Positions 25,591 to 36,278 of a stretch of DNA of 64,000 nucleotides are shown here, piece by piece. The stretch is taken from contig NC_079877.1 of NCBI RefSeq assembly GCF_029227915.1, positions 34,995,851 to 35,059,850 of the forward strand, in the 5' to 3' direction. Position 1 is the first letter of the stretch; each line of letters opens with the position of its first letter. The notes beneath the pieces were generated by a model. It searched no databases and was not told where the DNA came from. It worked only from the letters and a program-made list of their open reading frames with translations. Made by a program: the position numbers and the translations under genes. Source of the stretch: Hydractinia symbiolongicarpus. Lineage: Eukaryota; Cnidaria; Hydrozoa; Anthoathecata; Hydractiniidae.

Positions 25591-26777
25591 GGATTTACGG
25601 GAAATCGCGGGTTTTCGTTTGCCGGCGATTAAACCACTTTCATTAAGCGTCTCATCAAAAATGAAAACATTTCTGAAAACCAAAAGTCTCATGCGTTTTA
25701 GTGGTGAAAAAATAATTTAAAAAATCGTTCGGGAAATGAGTTTACTCCCTGGGTACTTTCTTTGTATACTTTTGACTATACGGGCCGAGTCCGGGATTTA
25801 CGGGAAGTCGCGGGTTTTCGTTTGCCAGCGATTAAACTTCTTTTATTCAGCGTACCATAAAAAATGAAAACATTTTGAAAACTACAAGTCTCATGCGTTT
25901 TAGTGGTGAAAAAATAATATAAAAAATCGTTCGGGAAATGAGTTTACTCCCTGGGTACTTTCTTTGTATACTTTTGACTATACGGGCCAAGACCGGAATT
26001 TACGGGAAATGGCGGGTTTTCGTTTGCCGGTGATTAAACTTCTTTTATTCAGTGTCTAATCAAAAATGAAAACATTTTTGAAAACTACAAGTCTCATGCG
26101 TTTTAGTGGTGAAAAGATAATTTAAAAAATCGTTTTGCAAATGAGTTTACTCACAGGGTACTTTCTTTGTCTACATTCGACTATACAAGCCAAGTCCGGG
26201 ATTTACGGGAAATCGCGGGTTTTCGTTTGCCGGCGATTAAACCACTTTCATTAAGCGTCTCATCAAAAATGAAAACATTTCTGAAAACCAAAAGTCTCAT
26301 GCGTTTTAGTGGTGAAAAAATAATTTAAAAAATCTTTTGGGAAATGAGTTTACTCCCTGGGTACTTTCTTTGTATACTTTTGACTATACATGCCGAGTCC
26401 GGGATTTACGGGAGATCGCTGGTTTTCGTTTGCCGGCGAATAAACTTCTTTTATTCAGCGTCTCATCAAAAATGAAAACATTTTTAAAAAATACAAGTCT
26501 TATGGGCTTTAGTGGTGAAATAATAATTTAAAAAATCGTTTGGGAAATGAGTTTACTCCCTGGGTACTTTCTTTGTATACATTCGACTATACGGGCCAAG
26601 CCCGGGATTTACGGGAAATCGCGGGTTTTCGTTTGCCGGCGATTAAACCACTTTCATTAAGCGTCTCATCAAAAATCAAAACATTTCTGAAAACTACAAG
26701 TCTCATGCGTTTTAGTGGTGAAAAAATAATTTAAAAAATCATTCGGGAAATGAGTTTACTCCCTGGGTACTTTCTTT

Positions 26778-26980
26778 GTATACTTTTGACTATACGGGCC
26801 GAGTCCGGGATTTACGGGAAATCGCGGGTTTTCGTTTGCCGGCGATTAAACTTCTTTTATTCAGCGTCTCATCAAAAATGAAAACATTTTTAAAAACTAC
26901 AAGTCTTATGGGCTTTAGTGGTGAAATAATAAGTTAAAAAATCGTTTGGGAAATGAGTTTACTCCCTGGGTACTTTCTTT
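26778..26980 (+). repeat. Representative full-length monomer (203 bp)
   Basis: This unit runs from one GTATAC to the base before the next, exactly 203 bp. Order of parts: GTATAC dyad site; a ~52-bp GC-rich box with four GGG runs and GCCGGC; a pyrimidine-rich stretch (TTCTTTTATTCAG); the CAAAAATG/CATTTTT dyad; TACAAGTC; a TATGGGCTTTAGTGG segment (TCATGCGTTTTAGTGG in other monomers); an A/T-only tract (AATAA...AAAAAA); GGGAAATGAGTTTACTCCCTGGGTAC; and TTTCTTT leading to the next GTATAC. I counted 75 G+C in this unit (37%). Two short words repeat inside the monomer (GTCTCAT in most copies, CGGGAAAT in many), but the monomer does not otherwise look like an internal multimer. Confidence 0.95.
26796..26828 (+). 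other. Four-GGG-run cluster in monomer GC box
   Basis: GGG runs lie at 26796-26798, 26807-26809, 26816-26818 and 26826-26828, separated by 8, 6 and 7 nt. This is just outside the strict G3N1-7 quadruplex pattern but within relaxed definitions. The same arrangement recurs in most monomers with CGCGGG. Monomers with CGCAGG (common after ~33 kb) or CGCTGG (9.4-25 kb) lose the last run. Confidence 0.7.
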
Positions 26981-29489
26981 GTATACTTTTGACTATACGG
27001 GCCGAGTCCGGGATTTACGGTAAATCGCGGGTTTTCGTTTGCTGGTGATTAATCCACTTTCATTGACCGTCTCATCAAAAATCAAAACATTTCTGAAAAC
27101 TACAAGTCTCATGCGTTTTAGTGGTGAAAAAATAATTTAAAAAATCTTTCGGGAAATGAGTTTACTCCCTGGGTACTTTCTTTGTATACTTTTGACTATA
27201 CGGGCCGAGTCCGGGATTTACGGGAAATCGCGGGTTTTCGTTTGCCGGCGATTAAACTTCTTTTATTCAGCGTCTCATCAAAAATGAGAACATTTTTAAA
27301 AACTACAAGTCTTATGGGCTTTAGTGGTGAAAAGATAATTTAAAAAATCGTTTTGCAAATGAGTTTACTCACAGGGTACTTTCTTTGTCTACATTCGACT
27401 ATACAAGCCAAGTCCGGGATTTACGGGAAATCGCGGGTTTTCGTTTGCCGGCGATTAAACCACTTTCATTAAGCGTCTCATCAAAAATGAAAACATTTCT
27501 GAAAACCAAAAGTCTCATGCGTTTTAGTGGTGAAAAAATAATTTAAAAAATCTTTTGGGAAATGAGTTTACTCCCTGGGTACTTTCTTTGTATACTTTTG
27601 ACTATACATGCCGAGTCCGGGATTTACGGGAGATCGCTGGTTTTCGTTTGCCGGCGAATAAACTTCTTTTATTCAGCGTCTCATCAAAAATGAAAACATT
27701 TTTAAAAAATACAAGTCTTATGGGCTTTAGTGGTGAAATAATAATTTAAAAAATCGTTTGGGAAATGAGTTTACTCCCTGGGTACTTTCTTTGTATACAT
27801 TCGACTATACGGGCCAAGCCCGGGATTTACGGGAAATCGCGGGTTTTCGTTTGCCGGCGATTAAACCACTTTCATTAAGCGTCTCATCAAAAATCAAAAC
27901 ATTTCTGAAAACTACAAGTCTCATGCGTTTTAGTGGTGAAAAAATAATTTAAAAAATCATTCGGGAAATGAGTTTACTCCCTGGGTACTTTCTTTGTATA
28001 CTTTTGACTATACGGGCCGAGTCCGGGATTTACGGGAAATCGCGGGTTTTCGTTTGCCGGCGATTAAACTTCTTTTATTCAGCGTCTCATCAAAAATGAA
28101 AACATTTTTAAAAACTACAAGTCTTATGGGCTTTAGTGGTGAAATAATAAGTTAAAAAATCGTTTGGGAAATGAGTTTACTCCCTGGGTACTTTCTTTGT
28201 ATACTTTTGACTATACGGGCCGAGTCCGGGATTTACGGTAAATCGCGGGTTTTCGTTTGCTGGTGATTAATCCACTTTCATTGACCGTCTCATCAAAAAT
28301 CAAAACATTTCTGAAAACTACAAGTCTCATGCGTTTTAGTGGTGAAAAAATAATTTAAAAAATCTTTCGGGAAATGAGTTTACTCCCTGGGTACTTTCTT
28401 TGTATACTTTTGACTATACGGGCCGAGTCCGGGATTTACGGGAAATCGCGGGTTTTCGTTTGCCGGCGATTAAACTTCTTTTATTCAGCGTCTCATCAAA
28501 AATGAGAACATTTTTAAAAACTACAAGTCTTATGGGCTTTAGTGGTGAAATAATAATTTAAAAAATCGTTTGGGAAATGAGTTTACTCCCTGGGTACTTT
28601 CTTTGTATACTTTTGACTATACGGGCCGAGTCCGGGATTTACGGGAAGTCGCGGGTTTTCTTTTGCCGGCGATTAAACTTCTTTTATTCAGTGTCTCATC
28701 AAAAATGAAAACATTTTTGAAAACTACAAGTCTCATGCGTTTTAGTGGTGAAAAGATAATTTAAAAAATCGTTTTGAAAATGAGTTTACTCACAGGGTAC
28801 TTTCTTTGTATACATTCGACTATACGGGCCAAGCCCGGGATTTACGGGAAATCGCGGGTTTTCGTTTGACGGCGATTAACCACTTTCATTAAGCGTCTCA
28901 TCAAAAATGAAAACATTTCTGAAAACTACAAATCTCATGCGTTTTAGTGGTGAAAAAATAATTTAAAAAATCGTTCGGGAAATGAGTTTACTCCCTGGGT
29001 ACTTTCTTTGTATACTTTTGACTATACGGGCCGAGTCCGGGATTTACGGGAAGTCGCGGGTTTTCGTTTGCCGCCGATTAAACTTCTTTTATTCAGCGTC
29101 TCATCAAAAATGAAAACATTTTTAAAAACTACAAGTCTCATGCGTTTTAGTGGTGAAAAAATAATTTAAAAAATCGTTCGGAAAATGAGTTTACTCCCTG
29201 GGTACTTTCTTTGTATACTTTTGACTATACGGGCCGAGTCCGGGATTTACGGGAAATCACGGGTTTTCGTTTGCCAGCGATTAAACTTCTTTTATTCCGC
29301 GTACCATCAAAAATGAAACATTTTTGAAAACTACAAGTCTCATGCGTTTTAGTGGTGAAAAAATAATATAAAAAATCGTTCGGGAAATGAGTTTACTCCC
29401 TGGGTACTTTCTTTGTATACTTTTGACTATACGGGCCGAGTCCGGGATTTACGGGAAATCGCGGGTTTTCGTTTGCCGGCGATTAAACT

Positions 29490-31111
29490 TCTTTTATTCA
29501 GCGTCTCATCAAAAATGAAAACATTTTTAAAAACTACAAGTCTTATGGGCTTTAGTGGTGAAATAATAATTTAAAAAATCGTTTGGGAAATGAGTTTACT
29601 CCCTGGGTACTTTCTTTGTATACTTTTGACTATACGGGCCGAGTCCGGGATTTACGGGAAGTCGCGGGTTTTCGTTTGCCGGCGATTAAACTTCTTTTAT
29701 TCAGTGTCTCATCAAAAATGAAAACATTTTTGAAAACTACAAGTCTCATGCGTTTTAGTGGTGAAAAGATAATTTAAAAATCGTTTTGAAAATGAGTTTC
29801 CTCACAGGGTACTTTCTTTGTATACATTCGACTATACGGGCCAAGCCCGGGATTTACGGGAAATCGCGGGTTTTCGTTTGCCGGCGATTAAACCACTTTT
29901 ATTAAGCGTCTCATCAAAAATGAAAACATTTCTGAAAACTACAAGTCTCATGCGTTTTAGTGGTGAAAAAATAATTTAAAAAATCGTTCGGGAAATGAGT
30001 TTACTCCCTGGGTACTTTCTTTGTATACTTTTGACTATACGGGCCGAGTCCGGAATTTACGGGAATTCGCGGGTTTTCGTTTGCCGGCGATTAAACTTCT
30101 TTTATTCAGCGTCTCATCAAAAATGAAAACATTTTTAAAAACTACAAGTCTCATGCGTTTTAGTGGTGAAAAAATAATTTAAAAAATCGTTCGGGAAATG
30201 AGTTTACTCCCTGGGTACTTTCTTTGTATACTTTTGACTATACGGGCCGAGTTCGGGATTTACGGGAAGTCGCGGGGTTTCGTTTGCCGGCGATTAAACT
30301 TCTTTTATTCAGCGTCTCATCAAAAATGAAAACATTTTTAAAAACTACAAGTCTTATGGGCTTTAGTGGTGAAATAATAATTTAAAAAATCGTTTGGGAA
30401 ATGAGTTTACTCCCTGGGTACATTCTTTGTATACTTTTGACTATACGGGCCGAGTCCGGGATTTACGGGAAGTCGCGGGTTTTCGTTTGCCGGCGATTAA
30501 ACTTCTTTTATTCAGTGTCTCATCAAAAATGAAAACATTTTTGAAAACTACAAGTCTCATGCGTTTTAGTGGTGAAAAGATAATTTAAAAATCGTTTTGA
30601 AAATGAGTTTACTCACAGGGTACTTTCTTTGTATACATTCGACTATACGGGCCAAGCCCCGGATTTACGGGAAATCGCGGGTTTTCGTTTGCCGGCGATT
30701 AAACCACTTTTATTAAGCGTCTCATCAAAAATGAAAACATTTCTGAAAACTACAAGTCTCATGCGTTTTAGTGGTGAAAAAATAATTTAAAAAATCGTTC
30801 GGGAAATGAGTTTACTCCCTGGGTACTTTCTTTGTATACTTTTGACTATACGGGCCTAGTCCGGAATTTACGGGAATTCGCGGGTTTTCGTTTGCCGGCG
30901 ATTAAACTTCTTTTATTCAGCGTCTCATCAAAAATGAAAACATTTTTAAAAACTACAAGTCTCATGCGTTTTAGTTGTGAAAAAATAATTTAAAAAATCG
31001 TTCGGGAAATGAGTTTACTCCCTGGGTACTTTCTTTGTATACTTTTGACTATACGGGCCGAGTTCGGGATTTACGGGAAGTCGCGGGGTTTCGTTTGCCG
31101 GCGATTAAACT
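29490..31111 (+). repeat. 811-bp tandem tetramer in zone 3 (two units)
   Basis: Here the missing base is in an A-run (AATTTAAAAATCG at ~29,777 and ~30,588), so this tetramer is independent of the 811-bp unit in zones 1-2. Both units share CCGGAATTTACGGGAATTCG and GAGTTCGGG. Boundaries are approximate. Confidence 0.8.
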
Positions 31112-31639
31112 TCTTTTATTCAGCGTCTCATCAAAAATGAAAACATTTTTAAAAACTACAAGTCTCATGGGCTTTAGTGGTGAAATAATAATTCAAAAAA
31201 TCGTTCTGGAAATGAGTTTACACCCTGGGTACTACCTTTTTATACTTTTGACTATTCGGGCCGAGTCCGGGATTTACGGGAAATCGCGGGTTTTCGTTTG
31301 CCGGCGATTAAACTTCTTTTATTCAGCGTCTCATCAAAAATGAAAACATTTTCGAAAACTACAAGTCTCTTACGTTTTAGTGGTGAAAAAATAATTTAAA
31401 AAATCGTTCGGGAAATGAGTTTACTCCCTGGGTACTTTCTTTGTATATTTTTGATTATACGGGCCGAGTCCGCGGTTTACGGGAAATGGCGGGTTTTCGT
31501 TTGCCGGTGATTAAACTTCTTTTATTCAGCGTCTCATCAAAAATGAAAACATTTTTGAAAACTACAAGTCTCATGCGTTTTAGTGGTGAAAAAATAATAT
31601 AAAAAATCGTTCCGGAAATGAGTTTACTCCCTGGGTACT

Positions 31640-34600
31640 TTCTTTGTATACTTTTGACTATACGGGCCAAGCCCGGGATTTACGGGAAATCGCGGGTTTT
31701 CGTTTGCCGGTGATTAAACTTCTTTTATTCAGCGTCTCATCAAAAATGAAAACACTTTTGAAAACTACAAGTCTCATGGGTTTTAGTTGTGAAAAAATAA
31801 TATAAAAAATCGTTCGGAAAATGAGTTTACTCCCTGGGTACTTTCTTTGTATACTTTTGACTATACGGGCCGAGTCCGGGATTTACGGGAAGTCGCGGGT
31901 TTTTGTTTGCCGGCGATTAAACTTCTTTTATTCAGCGTCTCATCAAAAATGAAAACATTTTTAAAAACTACAAGTCTCATGGGCTTTAGTGGTGAAATAA
32001 TAACTTAAAAAATCGTTCGGGAAATGAGTTTACTCCCTGGGTACTTTCTTTGTATACTTTTGACTATACGGGCCGAGTCCGGGATTTACGGGAAATAGCG
32101 GGTTTTCGTTTGCCGGCGATTAAACTTCTTTTATTCAGCGTCTCATCAAAAATGAAAACATTTTTAAAAACTACAAGTCTCATGGGCTTTAGTGGTGAAA
32201 TAATAATTTAAAAAATCGTTTGGGAAATGAATTTACTCCCTGGGTACTTTCTTTGTATACTTTTGACTATACGGGCCGAGTCCGGGATTTACGGGAAATC
32301 GCAGGTTTTAGTTTGCCGGCGATTAAACTTCTTTTATTCAGTGTCTCATCAAAAATGAAAACATTTTTAAAAATTACAAGTCTCATGGGCTTTAGTGGTG
32401 AAATAATAATTTAAAAAATCGTTCGGGAAATGAGTTTACTCCCTGGGTACTTTCTTTGTATATTCTTGACTATACGGGCCGAGTCCGGGATTTACGGGAA
32501 ATAGCGGGTTTTCGTTTGCCGGCGATTAAACTTCTTTTATTCAGCGTCTCATCAAAAATGAAAACATTTTTAAAAACTACAAGTCTCATGGGCTTTAGTG
32601 GTGAAAAAATAATTTAAAAAATCGTTCGGGAAATGAGTTTACTCCCTGGGTATTTTCTTTGTATACTTTTGACTATACGGGCCGAGTCCGGGATTTACCG
32701 GAAGTCGCGGGTTTTGGTTTGCCGGCGATTAAACTTCTTTTATTCAGCGTCTCATCAAAAATGAAAACATTTTTAAAAACTACAAGTCTCATGCGTTTTA
32801 GTGGTGAAAAAATAATTTAAAAAATCGTTCGGGAAATGAGTTTACTCCCTGGGTACTTTCTTTGTATACTTTTGACTATACGGGCCAAGCCCGGGATTTA
32901 CGAGAACTCGCGTGTTTTCGTTTGCCGGCGATTAAATCACTTTCATCAAGCGTCTCATCAAAAATGAAAACATTTCTGAAAACTGCAAGTTTCATGCGTT
33001 TTAGTGGTGAAAAAATAATTTAAAAAATCGTTCGGGAAATGAGTTTACTCCCTGGGTACTTTCTTTGTATACTTTTGACTATACGGGCCGAGTCCGGGAT
33101 TTACGGGAAGTCGCGGGTTTTCGTTTGCCGGCGATTAAACTTCTTTTATTCAGCGTCTCATCAAAAATGAAAACATTTTTGAAAACTACAAGTCTCATGG
33201 GCTTTAGTGGTGAAATAATAATTTAAAAAATCGTTTGGAAAATTAGTTTACACCCTGGTTACTTTCTTTGTATACTTTTGACTATACGGGCCGAATCCGG
33301 GATTTACGGGAAATCGCAGGTTTTTGTTTGCCGGCGATTAAACTTCTTTCATTCAGCGTCTCATCAAAAATGAAAACATTTTTGAAAACTACAAGTCTCA
33401 TGCGTTTTAGTGGTGAGAAAATAATCTAAAAAATCGTTCGGGAAATGAGTTTACTCCCTGGGTACTTTCTTTGTATACTTTTGACTATACGGACCAAGCC
33501 CTGGATTTACGGGAAATGGCGGGTTTTCGTTTGCCGGCGATTAAACTTCTTTTATTCAGTGTCTCATCAAAAATGAAAACATTTTTGAAAACTACAAGTC
33601 TGATGGGCTTTAGTGGTGAAATAATAATTTAAAAAATCGTTCGGGAAATGAGTTTACACCCTGGGTACTTTCTTTGTATACTTTTGAGTATACGGGCCGA
33701 GTCCGGGGTTTACGGGAAATGGCGGGTTTTCGTTTGCCGGCGATTAAACTTCTTTTATTCAGCGTTTCATCAAAAATGAAAACATTTTTAAAAACTACAA
33801 GTCTCATGAGCTTTAGTGGTGAAATAATAATTTAAAAAATCGTTCTGGAAATGAGTTTACACCCTGGGTACTTTCTTTGTATACTTTTGACTATACGGGC
33901 CGAGTCCAAGATTTACGGGAAATCGCAGGTTTTCGTTTGCCGGCGATTAAACTTCTTTTATTTAGCGTCTCATCAAAAATGAAAACATTTTTGAAAACTA
34001 CAAGTCTCATGCGTTTTAGTGGTGAAAAAATAATGTAAAAAATCGTTCGGGAAATGAGTTTACTCCCTGGGTACTTTCTTTGTATACTTTTGACTATACG
34101 GGCCAAGTCCGGGATTTACGGGAAATGGCGGGTTTTTGTTTGCCAGCGATTAAACTTCTTTTATTCAGTGTCTCATCAAAAATGAAAACATTTCTGAAAA
34201 CTACCAGTCTCATGCGTTTAAGTGGTGAAAAAATAATTTAAAAAATCGTTCGGGAAATGACTTTACTCCCTGGGTACTTTCTTTGTATACTTTTGACTAT
34301 ACGGGCCGAGTCCGGGATTTACGGGAAGTCGCGGGTTTTCGTTTGCCGGCGATTAAACTTCTTTTATTCAGCGTCTCATCAAAAATGAAAACATTTTTGA
34401 AAACTACAAGTCTCATGGGCTTTAGTGGTGAAATAATAATTTAAAAAATCGTTCGTAAAATGAGTTTACACCCTGGGTACTTTCTTTGTATACTTTTGAC
34501 TATACGGGCCGAATCCGGGATTTACGGGAAATCGCAGGTTTTCGTTTGCCGGCGAATAAACTTCTTTCATTCAGCGTCTCATCAAAAATGAAAACATTTT

Positions 34601-36278
34601 TGAAAACTACAAGTCTCATGCGTTTTAGTGGTGAAAAAATAATATAAAAAATCGATCGGGAAATGAGTTTACTCCCTGGGTACTTTCTTTGTATACTTTT
34701 GACTATACGGGCCAAGCCCTGGATTTACGGGAAATGGCGGGTTTTCGTTTGCCGGCAATTAAACTTCTTTTATTCAGTGTCTCATCAAAAATGAAAACAT
34801 TTTTAAAAACTACAAGTCTCATGGGCTTTAGTGGTGAAATAATCATTTAAAAAATCGTTCAGGAAATGAGTTTACACCCTGGGTACTTTCTTTGTATACT
34901 TTTGAGTATACGGGCCGAGTCCGGGGTTTACGGGAAATGGCGGGTTTTCGTTTGCCGGCGATTAAATCACTTTCATTAAGCGTCTCATCAAAAATGAAAA
35001 CATTTCTGAAAACTACAAGTCTCATGCGTTTTAGTGGTGAAAAAATAATTTAAAAAATCGTTCGGGAAATGAGTTTACTCCCTGGGTATTCCTTTGTATA
35101 CTTTTGACTATACCGGCCTAGTCCGGGATTTACGGGAAGTCGCGGGTTTTCGTTTGCCGGCGATTAAACTTCTTTTATTCAGCGTCTCATCAAAAATGAA
35201 AACATTTTTGAAAACTACAAGTCTCATGGGCTTTAGTGGTGAAATAATAATTTAAAAAATCGTTCGGAAAATGATTTTACACCCTGGGTACTTTCTTTGT
35301 ATACTTTTGACTATACGGGCCGAATCCGGGATTTACGGAAAATCGCAGGTTTTCGTTTGCCGGCGATTAAACTTCTTTCATTCAGCATGTCATCAAAAAT
35401 GAAAACATTTTTGAAAACTACAAGTCTCATGCGTTTTAGTGGTGAAAAAATAATCTAAAAAATCGTTCGGGAAATGAGTTTACTCCCTGGGTACTTTCTT
35501 TGTATACTTTTGAGTATACGGGCCGAGTCCGGGGTTTACGGGAAATGGCGGGTTTTCGTTTGCCGGCGATTAAATCACTTTCATCAAGCGTCTCATCAAA
35601 AATGAAAACATTTCTGAAAACTACAAGTCTCATGCGTTTTAGTGGTGAAAAAATAATATAAAAAATCGTTCGGGAAATGAGTTTACTCCCTGGGTACTTT
35701 CTTTGTATACTTTTGACTATACGGGCCAAGCCCTGGATTTACGGGAAATGGCGGGTTTTCGTTTGCCGGCAATTAAACTTCTTTTATTCAGTGTCTCATC
35801 AAAAATGAAAACATTTTTAAAAACTACAAGTCTCATGGGATTTAGTGGTGAAATAATCATTTAAAAAATCGTTCAGGAAATGAGTTTACACCCTGGGTAC
35901 TTTCTTTGTATACTTTTGAGTATACGGGCCGAGTCCGGGGTTTACGGGAAATGGCGGGTTTTCGTTTGCCGGCGATTAAATCACTTTCATCAAGCGTCTC
36001 ATCAAAAATGAAAACATTTCTGAAAACTACAAGTCTCATGCGTTTTAGTGGTGAAAAAATAATTAAAAAAATCGTTCGGGAAATGAGTTTACTCCCTGAG
36101 TACTTTCTTTGTATACTTTTGACTATACAAGCCGAGTCCGGGATTTACGGGAAGTCGCGGGTTTTCGTTTGCCGGCGATTAAACTTCTTTTATTCAGCGT
36201 CTCATCAAAAATGAAAACATTTTTGAAAACTACAAGTCTCATGGGCTTTAGTGGTGAAATAATAATTTAAAAAATCGT
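31640..36278 (+). repeat. 4.67-kb tandem duplication B, left copy
   Basis: About 23 monomers are repeated immediately downstream at a constant 4,668-bp offset (23 x 203 minus 1), with no indel seen. Shared rare words include AAAACACTTTTG, GCAGGTTTTAGTTTGCC, GAACTCGCGTG, GGTTACTTTC and GAGTCCAAGATTT. The left edge is uncertain by tens of bases because flanking monomers are themselves similar. Confidence 0.92.
33676..33693. repeat. GTATAC-TTTTGA-GTATAC dyad variant (first copy)
   Basis: A single base change (GACTATAC to GAGTATAC) turns the 5-bp arms of the usual form into two full GTATAC hexamers 6 bp apart. Further copies are near 34.91, 35.51, 35.92, 38.34, 39.57, 40.18, 40.59, 41.81, 43.63, 45.46 and 47.07-47.09 kb. 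The variant is restricted to about 33.6-47.1 kb. Confidence 0.9.

Larger units (their letters stand above)
26103..28538 (+). repeat. 1,218-bp tandem hexamer (two units)
   Basis: Unit 1 is ~26,103-27,320 and unit 2 ~27,321-28,538. Rare landmarks GTTTTGCAAATG, ATACATGCC, AAAAAATACAAG, ATAAGTTAAAAA and TTTGCTGGTG recur at exactly 1,218 bp, and I saw no differences between units by eye. The monomer at the joint (~27.3 kb) is a hybrid: AATGAGAACA...TCTTATGGGC on the left half, GTGAAAAGATAA on the right half. Confidence 0.9.
25201..31630 (+). repeat. Array zone 3: CCACTTTCATTAAG monomers
   Basis: The zone alternates TTTTGAC-type monomers with ATTCGACTATAC monomers that have GGCCAAGCCCGGG, TTAAACCACTTTCATTAAG and CATTTCTGAAAAC. 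Diagnostic rare words are CTATACATGCCGAG, ATTAATCCACTTTCATTGA and GTTTTGCAAATGAG. No gene candidates. Confidence 0.85.

Noticed and set aside
26796-26828. tRNA gene
   Set aside because: Only a B-box/T-arm-like word is present; acceptor, D and anticodon arms cannot be drawn.
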